Positions 13,201-24,736 of a stretch of 64,000 nucleotides of DNA are shown here, piece by piece (the first letter of the stretch is position 1; each line of letters begins with the position of its first letter). The position numbers were made by a program, and so were the translations under genes. The notes beneath the pieces are model-generated. The model saw only the letters and a program-made list of their open reading frames with translations, ran no database searches and was not told the origin of the DNA. Source of the DNA: Panopea generosa. Taxonomy: Eukaryota; Mollusca; Bivalvia; Adapedonta; Hiatellidae. The stretch lies in assembly GCA_029582155.1 (NCBI GenBank), contig CM055906.1, forward strand, positions 14,248,343 through 14,312,342, in the 5' to 3' direction.

Positions 13201-14627
13201 ATGTAATATATTACCCACAACCCTTCACTTACTGTGATAACCTGAAACATCGCCGTGGTCTGACTATAGACAGGACCGGGGCAGTGTATGTCTGTGTACA
13301 TGGCTCCCATACCATCCACCAGATTACTGCTGGCTATACCAATATACAGATACTGCTGGATCAGCAACATGGAATATATTACCCACAACCCTTCACTGAC
13401 TGTGATAACCTGAAACATCGCCTTGGTCTGACTATAGACAGAACCGTGACAGTGTATGTCTGTGTACATGGCTCCTATACCACAAACCAGATTACCGCTG
13501 ACTGTACCAAGATACAGATACTGCTGGATCAACAACATAAAATATACTACCCACAATCCTTCACTTACTGTGATAACCTGAAACATCCCCGTGGGCTGCC
13601 TATAGACAGGACCGGGGCAGTGTATGTCTGAGTACATGGCTCCCATACCATCCACCAGATTACTGCTGGCTGTACCAATATACAGATAATGCTGGATCAG
13701 CAACATGGAATATATTAGCCACAACCCTTCACTTAATGTAATAACCTGAATCCTCTCCGTGGTCTGTCTAAAGACAGGACCGGGATAGTGTATGTCTGTG
13801 TACATGTCTCCCATACCATCCACCAGATTACTGCTGGCTGTACCAAGATACAGATACTGCTGGATCAGCAACATGGAATATATTACCCACAACCCTTCAC
13901 TTACTGTGATAACCTGAAACATCCCCGTGGGCTGCCTATAGACAGGACCGAGACAGTGTGTATCTGTGTACATGGCTCCCATACCATCCACAAGATTACC
14001 GCTGGCTGTACCAAGAAACAGATACTGCTGGATCAGCAACATGTAATATATTACCCACAACCCTTCACTTACTGTGATAACCTGAAACATCGCCGTGGGC
14101 TGACTATAGACAGGACCGGGAACGTGTATGTCTGTGTACATGGCTCCCATACCATCCACCAGATTACTGCTGGCTATACCAATATACAGATACTGCTGGA
14201 TCAGCAACATGGAATATATTACCCACAACCCTTCACTGACTGTGATAACCTGAAACATCGCCTTGGTCTGACTATAGACAGAACCGTGACAGTGTATGTC
14301 TGTGTACATGGCTCCTATACCACAAACCAGATTACCGCTGACTGTACCAAGATACAGATACTGCTGGATCAACAACATAAAATATATTACCCACAATCCT
14401 TCACTTACTGTGATAATTGGAAACATCCCCGTGGGCTGCCTATAGACAGGACCGGGGCAGTGTATGTCTGTGTACATGGCTCCCATACCATCCACCAGAT
14501 TACTGCTGGCTATACCAATATACAGATAATGCTGGATCAGCAACATGGAATATATTAGCCACAACCCTTCACTTAATGTGATAACCTGAAACATCGCCGT
14601 GGTCTGACTATAGACAGGACCGGGGCA

Positions 14628-15956
14628 GTGTATGTCTGTGTACATGACTCCCATATCACCCACCAGATTACCACTGACTGTACCAAGATACAGATACTGC
14701 TGGATCAGCAACATGGAATATATTACCCACAACCCTTCACTTACTGTGATAACCTGAAACATCCCCGTGGGCTGCCTATAGACAGGACCGGGGCAGTGTA
14801 TGTCTGTGTACATCGCTCCCATACCATCCACCAGATTACCGCTGACTGTACCAAGATACAGATACTGCTGGATCAGCAACATGGAATATATTACCCACAA
14901 CCCTTCACTCACTGTGATAACCTAAAATATCCCCGTCGTCTGAATATAGACAAGACCGTGACAGTGTATGTCTGTGTACATGGCTCCCATACCATCCACC
15001 AGATAACCACTGACTGTACCAAGATACAGATACTGCTGGATCAGCAACATGGAATATATTACCAACAATCCTTCACTTACTGTAATAACCTGAATCCTCT
15101 CCGTGGTCTGTCTAAAGACAGGACCGGGATAGTGTTTGTCTGTGTACATGGCTCCAATAACATCCACCAGATTACCGCTGGCTGTACCAAGATACAGATA
15201 CTGCTGGGTCAGCAACATGGAATATATTACCCACAACCCTTCACTTACTGTGATAACCTGAAACATCGCCGTGGTCTGACTATAAACTGGACCGGGACAG
15301 TGTATGTCTGTGTACATGGCTCCCATACCATCCACCAAATTACCGCTGGCTGTACCAAGATACAGATACTGCTGGATCAGCAACGTGGAATATATTACCC
15401 ACAATCCTTCACTTACTGTGATAACCTAAAATATCCCCGTGGTCTGAATATAGACAAGACCGTGACAGTGTATGTCTGTGTACATGGCTCCCATACCATC
15501 CACAAGATTACCGCTGACTGTACCAAGATACAGATACTGCTGGATCAGCAACATGGAATATATTACCCACAATCCTTCACTTACTGTGATAACCTGAAAC
15601 ATCCCCGTGGGCTGCCTACAGACAGGACCGGGGCAGTGTATGTCTGTGTACATGGCTCCCATACCATCCACCAGATTACCGCTGACTGTACCAAGATACA
15701 GATACTGCTGGATCAGCAACATGGAATATATTACCCACAACCCTTCACTTACTGTGATAACCTGAAACATCCCCGTGGGCTGCCTAAAGACAGGACAGGG
15801 CAGTGTATGCCTGTGTACATGGCTCCCATACCATCAACCAGATTACCGCTGACTGTACCAAGATACAGATACTACTGGATCAGCAACATGGAATATATTA
15901 CCCACAACCATTCACTTACTGTGATAACCTTAAACATCCCCGTGGGCTGCCTATAG
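14628..15956 (+). pseudogene. Longest plus-strand open segment of the array (442 codons)
   Basis: About 7.5 blades in one frame, mostly of the QQHGIYYP subtype, ending after a one-base loss near 15796 (AGGACAGGGCAG where other units have AGGACCGGGGCAG) moves the blade frame. A very similar loss is seen near 12437. The overlapping frame 15803-17107 carries the blade sequence onward for another 434 codons. Confidence 0.5.
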
Positions 15957-17139
15957 CCAGGACCGTGACAGTGTATGTCTGTGTACATGGCTCCCATTCC
16001 ATCCACCAGATTACCGCTGACTGTACCAAGATACAGATACTGCTGGATCAGCAACATAGAATATATTACCCACAATCCTTCACTTACTGTGATAACCTGA
16101 AACATCCCCGTGGGCTGCCTATAGACAGGACCGGGAAAGTGTATGTCTTTGTACATGGCTCCCATACCATCCACCAGATTACCGCTGACTGTACCAAGAT
16201 ACAGATACTGCTGGATCAGCAACATGGAATATATTACCGACAACCCTTCACTTACTGTGATAACCTGAAACATCGCCGTGGTCTGACTATAGACAGGACC
16301 TGGGCAATGTATGTCTGTGTACATGACTCCCATACCACCCACCAGATTACCACTGACTGTACCAAGATACAGATACTGCTGGATCAGCAACATGGAATAT
16401 ATAACCCACATCCCTTCACTTACTGTGATAACCTGAAACATCCCCGTGGGCTGCCTATAGACAGGACCGGGGCAGTGTATGTCTGTGTACATCGCTCCCA
16501 TACCATCCACCAGATTACCGCTGACTGTACCAAGATACAGATACTGCTGGATCAGCAACATGGAATATATTACCCACAACCCTTCACTCACTGTGATAAC
16601 CTAAAATATCCCCGTGGTCTGAATATAAACAAGACCGTGACAGTGTATGTCTGTGTACATGGCTCCCATACCATCCACCAGATTACCGCTGACTGTACCA
16701 AGATACAGATACTGCTGGATCAGCAACATGGAATATATTACCCACAATCCTTCACTTACTGTGATAACCTGAAACATCACCGTGGTCTGACTAAAGACAG
16801 AACCGGGATAGGGTATGTTGGTTTACATGGCTCCCATATCATCCACCAGATTACCGCTGATTGTACCAAGATACAGATAATGCTGGATCAGCAACATGGA
16901 ATATATTACCGACAGCCCTTCACTTACTGTGATAACCTAAAATATCCCCGTGGTCTGAATATAGACAGGACCGGGGCAGTGTATGTCTGTGTACATGGCT
17001 CACATACCATCCACCAGATTACCGCTGACTGTACCAAGATACAGATACTGCTGGATCAGCAACATGGAATATATTACCCACAACCCTTCACTTACTGTGA
17101 TACCTAAACTATCCCCGTGGTCTGAATATAGACAAGACC

Positions 17140-17334
17140 GTGACAGTGTATGTCTGTGTACACGACTCCCATATCACCCACCAGATTACCACTGACTGTA
17201 CCAAGATACAGATACTGCCGGATCAGCAACATGGAATATATTACCCACAATCCATCACTTACTGTGATAAGGAGGACAAACTGTGTGTTGGAATGTTGGC
17301 AGGAAATCTCGCGAAAACGTTTCAGTTGAAATAG
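17140..17334 (+). pseudogene. Terminal NHL-like blade with authentic-looking C terminus
   Basis: The last repeat departs from the consensus after TYCD: instead of NLKH it reads KEDKLCVGMLAGN and ends ...KTFQLK before TAG at 17332-17334. A final strand of the form DKL-x-VGM-x-x-GN-x-x-K-x-FQL is how many molluscan TRIM/NHL-type proteins end, from family knowledge. It therefore marks the true 3' end of the ancestral reading frame and fixes plus as the sense strand. It is separated from the preceding blade frame by a one-base loss near 17101 (GTGATACC where other units have GTGATAACC). Confidence 0.65.
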
Positions 17335-18119
17335 TACTGAAATATCTTGAAAGTGTAAAAAATTACTAAAAATAATATGAATAATAACAATAAAAATGAA
17401 TAAAGAAAATCAATGCACAATAATTATGATGTTACTGGTAGTGACGGTTCTGATGTCGTAATAACACCAACCACGGCCACGATACTGTTGATACAAACAC
17501 TTAATATTAATGACAGACAATCATTATAAAAGTATTAAATATGTTTTGATGATAGAAAATACAATCCCTACAAATACGAACAAAACTTACATACAATATC
17601 ATAAACAAGTGATTCATTTAAATTAGAGTATAAGAAATGTATTAAATATAATGAGTATATTGTAAACCGTTTTTATCTAATATATAATATAATTAATCAA
17701 CATGTTTTAAATTATTATATATTGATATATGTTTATTATTTAAATCACTTGTATTCACTTTCTTGATGAAATAAATAATTGCATCTATTTCGTTGCATCT
17801 TATTCCTAATTTATTTTTTATAAACTTTAATTTTTAAATGTAAGACTTAAATTAAATAGATACATAGGTTATAGCATAATATTTCATACATTCAAATGAT
17901 TGTGTAATACGTATTTTGGTCACCTGTGAGGCTTCCCAATATAACAACGTTCTCCAACTTAGACGTTATTTCACATTTTGCCAAACCCAGCTGTCAGAAA
18001 ATAAAGTACAAATCAGTGGTAAATACAAGTGTATGGTAATAAATCGATCATATTCATGTTTATGCATTAAATAAATATTTACATCGATGGACGTACTACC
18101 TTGTGGAAATATCTCCATG
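17335..18119. other. AT-rich unique DNA, nothing recognised
   Basis: Follows the terminal stop of the array. It has many A/T runs, but no frame of note and no repeat structure. A 3' UTR could lie here, but no polyadenylation site can be assigned with confidence. Confidence 0.5.
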
Positions 18120-18253
18120 TATAATAATAATAATAATTATAATAATTATAATAATAATAATAGTAATAATAATAATAATAGTAGTAATAATAATTATAAT
18201 ATTATTATTAATAATAATTATAATATTATTATTAATAATAATAATAATAATAA
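18120..18253. repeat. (TTA)n/(TAA)n microsatellite, probable LINE tail
   Basis: Imperfect TAA repeats of about 130 bp adjoin the 3' end of the minus-strand LINE remnant at 18254-18950. On the minus strand this is a TTA-rich tail, the type of simple-repeat 3' end common in CR1/L2-like LINEs. Confidence 0.9.
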
Positions 18254-18376
18254 AGGCTTTTATTAACGAGAAAATCATTTGAATTAATTCAATCTTCCAT
18301 GAAGACCTCAACATATTTATAAAGTACAACATTAATTTAACAAATAAACAAATGAATAGACAAGAAAACATATATA

Positions 18377-18424
<48 letters not shown>

Positions 18425-18950
18425 TGTCAATTTTGACGAGAGCTACTCGATTTATTAGAGTTGCTCAGAAATGTTAAGGTTTGTTTAAACAGATTAATAG
18501 AATTTGTATTTTTATATAAGAATAGAGTTCCACAAATAAGAGTCTGAATAAGCAAACGAATTTCGAAACATTTAAGAATTTGGCTTTAGAGAATATAACT
18601 AGACATTAGAGGATGTCCGTAATGTGCATGTATGAACATTAGCTGTTAGAGTAAATAAATATTTGAGATATGCAGGAGCCTGGTCATTAAAATTAATGAT
18701 TTATATATGAGTACTGCTTTTTGGAATTTAAATCTTTCATGAAACGTCATCCATTAAGCTCTGCGTATAATTATGTAGAAGGGGTATCGTAAATTTTATC
18801 GAGAATAAGTCAAGCAGCTCTCTTTTGAAACCTAACAATTGTATCTACAAGTGAAACATTACAATTTCTCCAAATACACAACAGTAATCTAAATGTGGTA
18901 AAAGAATCTCTATTATAACAGTAAAACATATTAAATTGAGATACATCAAA
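18254..18950 (-). mobile_element. Decayed LINE (CR1/L2/Jockey-like), C-terminal part
   Basis: Minus-strand translation, with frame changes, shows LLPHLDYCCVFGE, then NDQAPAYLKYLF, then FAYSDSYLWNSI. These correspond in order to the region after the reverse transcriptase catalytic core in CR1/Jockey-like LINEs (the PHLDYC-x-x-VWG block, the L-x-APxYL block and the YSG-x-x-LWNSLP block). The catalytic RT core and endonuclease are absent, so this is a 5'-truncated, dead copy. A TAA/TTA tail lies at its 3' side (18120-18253). Two imperfect TG/CGTG tracts interrupt it. Confidence 0.75.
18374..18427. repeat. (TG)n(CGTG)n microsatellite
   Basis: TATATA passes into TG repeats and then about ten CGTG repeats. 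Confidence 0.95.
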
Positions 18951-19066
18951 CACTTAGATAGATGTTTAAACACTTACATATATAAACACTTAGATAGATG
19001 TTTAGACACTTACATATATAAACACTTAGATGAATGTATAAACACTTAGATTGATGTATAAACATT
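18948..19066. repeat. 36-bp minisatellite with shortened units
   Basis: AACACTTAGATAGATGTTTA followed by an ACACTTACATATATA half occurs twice in full and then twice as shortened units of about 20 bp. Confidence 0.85.
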
Positions 19067-19538
19067 TTGTAAATATATTGATTTCTGTGTATGTAAAATT
19101 TAAATTGAATGTATGCGCTTAAGCCAAGTATAATAGCAAATGACGCGATATATTACTACGGAAACAACCACGTGTACTAATTTATAGAAATAAAAAAAGA
19201 TTACAATCAAAAATAAAGTTTCAAGCACTGCCAGCGCATACCTTAGTTAAGTCGGTTGGGGAGAAAAAAAAATGAGTATCTGTCCGTTTGTGAATACACA
19301 AAACACGCACGCACGCACGCATAAAAACGGCACTGCTTTCATAAATAGTTTTAAGCAGGACTACTTTTATCACCATGTTGTCACGAATTCGTATATTGGA
19401 GACCAAAACAGATGTATCCCACGGGTAGGGAGGGTGGAATTTACGAAAGAGGTATATTTTTTAATTAAATTAATAATTGTGAAACTATTTATTTATGTAT
19501 CGTATTTGTTTACATCTTGTCAGGGAGACTTATTTGAA

Positions 19539-19540
<2 letters not shown>
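19067..19540. other. AT-rich DNA with a small ACGC tract
   Basis: Contains a short (ACGC)n tract at 19303-19322. No supported coding frame. Confidence 0.5.
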
Positions 19541-19575
<35 letters not shown>

Positions 19576-19589
19576 GCCTGCCTGCCTGA
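19539..19589. repeat. (TCTG)n/(CCTG)n microsatellite
   Basis: About ten TCTG repeats pass into CCTG repeats. Confidence 0.95.
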
Positions 19590-19760
19590 CTGCATTGCTT
19601 CCTTCACAACGCCCGCCTGTCCAAAGGGCCACCGCTAGATCGCCCACCCGCCTGCTCGACCGGCCAGCAACGAGTTGTCCTACCTTCCAGTCCACCAGCT
19701 GTTCTTCCGGAAACCTGTCCGTCCGTCAGTCCGCCCGCCCGCCCGCCCGTCCGTTATTTA
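19590..19760. other. C-rich, GC-rich patch
   Basis: A strand-asymmetric patch rich in CCGCCC and CCGTCC motifs (four tandem CGCC repeats near 19732-19750) in otherwise AT-rich DNA. It looks like a decayed CCTG/CCGTC-type simple repeat that grew from the neighbouring TCTG tract. The frames across it are low-complexity. Confidence 0.6.
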
Positions 19761-20001
19761 CGCTTTAGGTCGGCTTGTTACACATATAGATTGATAAATT
19801 TGGATTCTTATTTTATTTCTACGCAACTAAGTTTATTTATAAAGTTATATTTCCATCAGGTGTTCGCGGCATAATTTGAACATAGTTCCTTCAAACATTT
19901 AATACTAAATGCACTTCCGTTTTAGAGTGTTTTAGAACAGTTGTGAACCCTTTTCGGTACATTGAGGTGAAAGAGATGGCATATGCATTTTTTACAAAAA
20001 C

Positions 20002-20300
20002 GCAGCGGTTGTCTAGAGGCATCTAGCGTTCGCCTTGCATGCGGAAAATCGTGGATTTGATACGTCGCTGAGTCATAGTTGGTACTTGAGAAATGGTAGT
20101 AGAAGTGCTTGGCCTTTAGAGAAAAGTTTTATGTCTGGTCAGTCCGGCGTCAATATGATGTGGGTGGGGTATCATACAAGGTTTCTGTGGCATGATACTC
20201 CAGTAAAGCAGTGCTTAAAATACTGTCTCAAGTAGACCATGACGCGATACAGTTGAAAAAGTGTTGAAAACAACGCTAAATACCATAGAAACAAACAATT
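20002..20300 (+). mobile_element. tRNA-derived SINE, family B, near full length
   Basis: GCGGTTGTCTAGAGGCATCT resembles a tRNA head with an A box, and GTGGATTTGATACG a degenerate B box. The body carries GTCAGTCCGGCGTCAATATG, a TGGCATGATACTCC block, CTGTCTCAAGTAGACCATGA and an end ACGCTAAATACCATAGAAAC. The body from about 20120 onward is shared with the copy at 22341-22538, which defines it as a dispersed family. Confidence 0.75.
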
Positions 20301-20598
20301 CTAAAGAGGCACAGTATATATTTGACTATTTTAGACGGTTCGCATGCAGTTTCTTGTACCAGACTGCAGTCAATTCAACTTTACTTACCAACGTTTTTGG
20401 GCGGGGCTGGCACCTGTGGTAATGTATCTGCCAGTGTCATCCGCCCTGGAATTTAAAGTCATTATTAATTTTAAAATATTCATTTTTGTTTTGAGGTACT
20501 TTCCTACGTTAAGAGCCTGGTGATTCGGTTCTAAAGGCTTACGCGTGAACGTGTGTACGAGTAGTTACATTGTGAACAAATTTACGTTAAATTTCACA

Positions 20599-20631
<33 letters not shown>

Positions 20632-21230
20632 GGACCTCGGAATCCACCGCACTTGGATTTGTAACGGTCTTCGGGTTTTGAATGATATAGTTTAAAATTA
20701 ACGTGGACCTCTTTTGTTCGGATTTTTCCTTATGCAAGTGTGTAATTGCCTCCCTCTAACTGTCAAAACTCCCACCACATGGCGTGTTGAAATGAGGGCA
20801 ACACACACTTTATGATTTTGACCAATCAAAGATGAGTTTCAAATAAACAACGGTAGACAACTCTATTCAATCGTGGATCTCGCAAACTTACACAGACATA
20901 CAAAAGCTCATATGAGGCAATAAACAAGATCCGTTGGCGAGATGAATAGAAAAGGTAAGTTAAATAGGACTGTACATTATCATAAAGTGTATTAAATCTT
21001 CCAATGTCCAAACATAATATATTAATAACATTATTATGTGGATCTCAGGACGTAACACAGGGGGTGGCGGTGGGGCTAAGTTTCATCGTTTTATCGTTTT
21101 CAGCGTAAATATAAGAGGGGCAAACTATATGTTGCCTCCGTCTACCTGAATAAGGGGGAGGGGGGGGGGGGGTGGGCGGGCTTGCTACCTTGTAGCTAGC
21201 TTAAAATAATGGGTACACAAATAAAAAGAA
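20301..21230. other. Unique DNA with simple-sequence tracts
   Basis: No supported gene. Holds a (GT)15 tract at 20600-20630 and a G-rich run at 21154-21180 containing 14 consecutive G. Confidence 0.6.
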
Positions 21231-22331
21231 ATGGACCTCTTAAAGATATACATTGTGTGTGTGACAGTCTGAGATCTTTAATGTTTTTGGACCTCTCAAA
21301 GATATACATTGTATGTGTGACACTCTGAGATCTTTGATGTTTTTACTTAATGATGGACCTCTCAAAAATATACATTGTGTGTGACACACTGAGATCTTTG
21401 ATGTTTTTACTTAATGATGGGCCTCTCAAAGATATACATTGTGTGTGTGACAGTCTGAGGTCTTTAATGTTTTAACTTAATGATGGACCTCTCAAAGATA
21501 TCATGACATTGTGTGTGTGACAGTCTGAGGTCTTTAATGTTTTTACTTAATGATAGACCTCTCAAAGATATCATGACATTGTGTGTGTGACAGTCTGAGG
21601 TCTTTAATGTTTTTACTTAATGATAGACCTCTCAAAGATATACATTGTGTGTGTGACAGTCTGAGATCTTTAATGTTTTGACTTAATGATGGACCTCTCA
21701 AAGATATACATTGTGTTTTTGACAGTCTGAGATCTTTAATGTTTTTACTTAATGATGGACCTCTCAAAGATATACATTGTGTGTGTGACAATCTGAGATT
21801 TTAATGTTTTTACTTAATGATGGACCTCTCAAAGATATCATGACATTGTGTGTGTGACAGTCTGAGGTCTTTAATGTTTTGACTTAATGATGGACCTCTC
21901 AAAGATATACATTGTGTGTGTGACAGTCTGAGATCTTTAATGTTTTTACTTAATGATGGACCTCTCAAAGATATCATGACATTGTGTGTGTGACAGTCTG
22001 AGATCTTTAATGTTTTCACTTAATGATGGACCTCTCAAAGATAAACATTGTGTGTGTGTGACACTCTGAGTTCTTTAATGTTTTTACTTAATGATGGACC
22101 TCTCAAAATATACATTGTGTGTGTGACAGTCTGAGATCTTTAATGTTTTTACTTAATGATGGACCTCTCAAAGATATCATGACATTGTGTGTGTGACACT
22201 CTGAGATCTTTAATGTTTTTACTTAATGATGGACCTCTCAAAGATATACATTGTGTGTGTGTGACACTCTGAGGTCTTTAATGTTTTTACTTAATGATGG
22301 ACCTCTCAAAGATATACATTGAGATATTTGA
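21231..22331. repeat. 66-bp minisatellite, about 16 units
   Basis: The unit contains ATGGACCTCTCAAAGATATA, CATTGTGTGTGTGACAGTCT and GAGATCTTTAATGTTTTTAC. Some units carry a four-base longer variant (GATATCATGACATTG). Minus-strand frames here only reflect the repeat. The array resumes at 22539 after a SINE. Confidence 0.93.
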
Positions 22332-22340
22332 TGTTTTTAT

Positions 22341-22538
22341 TCGCTTGGCGTTAAACATTTAGAGGATAGTGCTAGGTCTGCTCGGCCCAGTGTCAGTATA
22401 ATGTGACTGGATGGGGAATCATATCATGTATCTGCGGCATGATACTCCTGTGTGATAGCGCTTATAAAACTGTCTCAAGTAGACACCGTCGCAAAATTGT
22501 TGAAAGCAACACTAAACACCATACAAACAAAACTAACA
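22341..22538 (+). mobile_element. SINE family B copy inside the 66-bp minisatellite
   Basis: Shares the family body with the copy at 20002-20300 (CGGCATGATACTCC, CTGTCTCAAGTAGACACCGT, CACTAAACACCATACAAAC). The tRNA-like head is missing or unrecognisable, so it is 5'-truncated. Minisatellite units lie on both sides, so the SINE inserted after the array had formed. Confidence 0.8.
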
Positions 22539-22640
22539 AACTTAATGATGGGCCTATACATTGTGTGTGCGACTGACTGAGATCTTAAATGTTTTTTTCT
22601 AAATGATGGACCTCTCAAAGACATGCATTGTGTGTGTGAC
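22539..22640. repeat. 66-bp minisatellite, continuation after the SINE
   Basis: About 1.5 diverged units (TTAATGATGGGCCTATACAT, then ATGATGGACCTCTCAAAGAC). Confidence 0.85.
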
Positions 22641-23830
22641 AGATTTGTATCATAAAATATCTTCTTTATTCTCTTTCCTTTCATTCATTTGTTTGTGCGT
22701 TCGTCCCATCAAATTTGTTTTCAGTGAAATAATTCTGAAAAAGGTCTGTGAATGTTGTAATTTTCGATGTATAATTGTTTAAATTACGTCCTCTTTTCAA
22801 CTTAATTTTTGTAAAGTAAACATATATCGGGGGAATCATTGTTGAATGGGCATTTACTCAAGTTGGAGATATGTTTAAACCTTTCAATAAATAATCGGCG
22901 ACCAGTTATATAGATAAATGAATATCTTTTAAAAGCGTAAACTTAAAAAGGATGATCTTTTTTTGCAGGTACTAGAATGAAACAGAGAAAAAAGGTTTCA
23001 CATGAAAAGTTTATATAGAGCAAGATGAAGAAAAAGGTATGTGATGATTTATTATGTAGATTAAAGGGATTATATTGGCTACACATTAAAGCGGTTCGCT
23101 CACACTAAGTCCATATATTATAACTTAAATATATATGTTTTAGGGAACTTTGTAATACTATTATAAATGTCCTTCATATATAAGTGATACAAAAAAAGTA
23201 CAATAAAACATTTTTTCATCAAAATTCAAGCTAAACACATTTGTTAAAAAGCGGTACAGAGAATTCCCCCAATATAAACTGGAGATTTTGTCTTGGAGCA
23301 CCTTGAGGAAAATCACGTGATACATCAGTTGTACAGCTCAACATGGCGGAAATGACTCTCGTGCATGCGTGATGTCCAACATGTTTATCGTTATGATGAC
23401 AGTATCTTAAAATACTTCACATGGCAAACTAATTTTAAAAATAAAACATATCAAATGGTTTATTTTTCGGGTACAGATTTTGCAAAAAAAAATCAACAAA
23501 ACTCATACTTTTGGGGCCGCCAGGATCATAGTCATTAATTAAATTTGATGTAATTGCATGTTACCGAAGCATTTTTATCATATTTTGACGGTAAAAAATA
23601 TTTTTTTGTTCAAATCAACAAAGTATGAGCAAATAGTTTTAAAGCTGCAAATGGACACTTTCTCTATTTGTTATGCACATAAAATAGTGCTTGTATACCC
23701 ATTCAATGCCAGAATTAGCCTAAGGGTTATTTAGTTAACACTTAAAAAATTAATAGTACTTTTCCTAAAAGATCTGTTGAAGAGGAACTTACAAAAAACA
23801 TTTCCTCTGATATGTTCATCTGTCCATTTG
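22641..23830. other. Probable intron or intergenic DNA
   Basis: No supported gene. Splice-like signals bracket 22971-23038 (TTTTTTTGCAG before, AAAAAGGTATGTG after), but the enclosed 68 bp has stops in the frame that the downstream SET exon would need. Confidence 0.45.
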
Positions 23831-23834
23831 TTGC

Positions 23835-23873
23835 CAGTAGAGCGATTCAGGCCCTCATGGGTCTCTTGTTTTT
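23835..23873 (+). mobile_element. Right end of a dispersed element
   Basis: AGAGCGATTCAGGCCCTCAT followed by GGGTCTCTTGTTTT. The same terminal sequence recurs at 24386-24417 and, with changes, at 27036-27072. Copies sharing one end indicate a dispersed non-autonomous element whose left part is diverged here. Confidence 0.6.
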
Positions 23874-24324
23874 TATGAAAGAAAGCCAATAATGTCTTCT
23901 ATATATATAAAATTTACTGTATATAAAGAGAAACTTTAAAAAAAAATTCCTCTAAATGTTCAAGGCCTAAACCATAGATATGTTTTCATAGTAACACTGA
24001 ATGGAGGTCCCCTGAAGGGTTTATTGAAGTCAGGTTACACGGGTCAAATTTGGGGCAGCCTCGGGGTCACTGTTTTAAAATAGGAAGATATAGGGAAAAT
24101 GTAAAATTTTTCGTGTAGACGCAATATTACCCACATTTTCCATTGAACCTTAACAAACTTTGCACAGCTGTATCTTGGATTGATTCTTGAATCAGTCAGA
24201 TTTGACCACAACTGCCCCTGCCACAGGGCTTATTTATAGTTATACATAAATAAAACATGACTTTGTTGTGTAGACATGGTAGAAATTCCATCTTTTGAAC
24301 CAGCCATATTGGTCTTATAGCACA

Positions 24325-24417
24325 ATTAAAGAGGAACTTGCATAAAACATTTCATTTGAAATGTTTATCTCTTCAATTGTTATAGTAGAGTGATTCAGAC
24401 CCTCTTGGGCCTCTTGT
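24325..24417 (+). mobile_element. Right part of a dispersed element
   Basis: AAAGAGGAACTTGCATAAAA and the terminal CAGACCCTCTTGGGCCTCTT repeat sequence seen at 23779-23873 (AAGAGGAACTTACAAAAAAC and then the same end). Two copies of one family in the same orientation. Confidence 0.6.
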
Positions 24418-24735
24418 TAATACATGCATGCAGGCATAATGGGGAAATATATAGTTTTACATCTTATGATGATGTGACAGTTGTTTAGTTAAGACTAAAC
24501 TTCAAATTCATTTCAGTTATTATAAATTTGTTAAAAAAATAATTTAAGAAGTGCAAAAGCTGTCTACCTTTTCCAACAAAATTTGAAGATCATATCAAGG
24601 AAATAATCTTGAGACAAAAAATCTTAACCAGCATAAAATTATCTATATCAATTTTTGTCTCGTCGCGATGAAGGATAGACGAGATAAAGGTGTTGCTTTT
24701 CCGTCAACGGCAGAGGCGTCAAACATTTATATATT
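24418..24735. other. AT-rich DNA, no gene recognised
   Basis: Contains a GTCTCGTCGCGATGAAGGAT segment at about 24657 that looks like part of a dispersed repeat, but it has no second copy in the window to confirm this. Confidence 0.4.
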
Positions 24736-24736
24736 C

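Larger units (their letters stand above)
8976..17270. repeat. 168-bp tandem repeat, about 49 units, with block duplications
   Basis: The period is 168 bp (for example ACCAAGATAC at 9141 and 9309) and is a multiple of three. Shared private mutations show that blocks were copied together. Lesions at 10247, 10441 and the start of the next open stretch at 10598 recur at 11422, 11616 and 11773, all 1175 bp away (seven units minus one base). A five-unit spacing (840 bp) links 13716 and 14556, and a twenty-unit spacing (3360 bp) links 12068 and 15428. The array is visibly richer in GC than its flanks. Confidence 0.95.
8976..17334 (+). pseudogene. Expanded NHL-repeat (TRIM-like) 3' exon, broken by stops and frameshifts
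   Basis: On the plus strand each 168-bp unit encodes 56 residues containing HPRGLPIDRTGAVYVCVHGS followed by HTIHQIT. This matches the NHL blade pattern (P-x-G-[IL]-x-x-D-x-x-G-x-[IV]-Y-V ... IHQ). In metazoan TRIM-NHL proteins such blades build a C-terminal beta-propeller that binds RNA or protein. Open stretches are 8976-10247, 10256-10441, 10598-11422, 11431-11616, 11773-12573, 12444-13631, 13788-14558, 14628-15956, 15803-17107 and 17140-17334; they lie in different frames, so one continuous protein is not possible as assembled. No RING, B-box or coiled coil is seen upstream. Early units mostly read QQHVIYYP and later ones QQHGIYYP. The NHL assignment is from family knowledge. A living multi-propeller protein hidden by assembly errors is less likely, because identical lesions recur in several units. 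Confidence 0.72.

Noticed and set aside
12390-14912. 840-codon minus-strand frame as a real gene
   Set aside because: It is the antisense of the propeller-blade array. The plus strand shows the recognisable blade pattern and an authentic-looking last blade with stop; the minus frame is open only because the period is a multiple of three.
22971-23038. 68-bp exon between good splice-like signals, upstream of the SET exon
   Set aside because: In the frame needed to join the SET exon it has two stops. The other frames also contain stops, so coding function is not supported.
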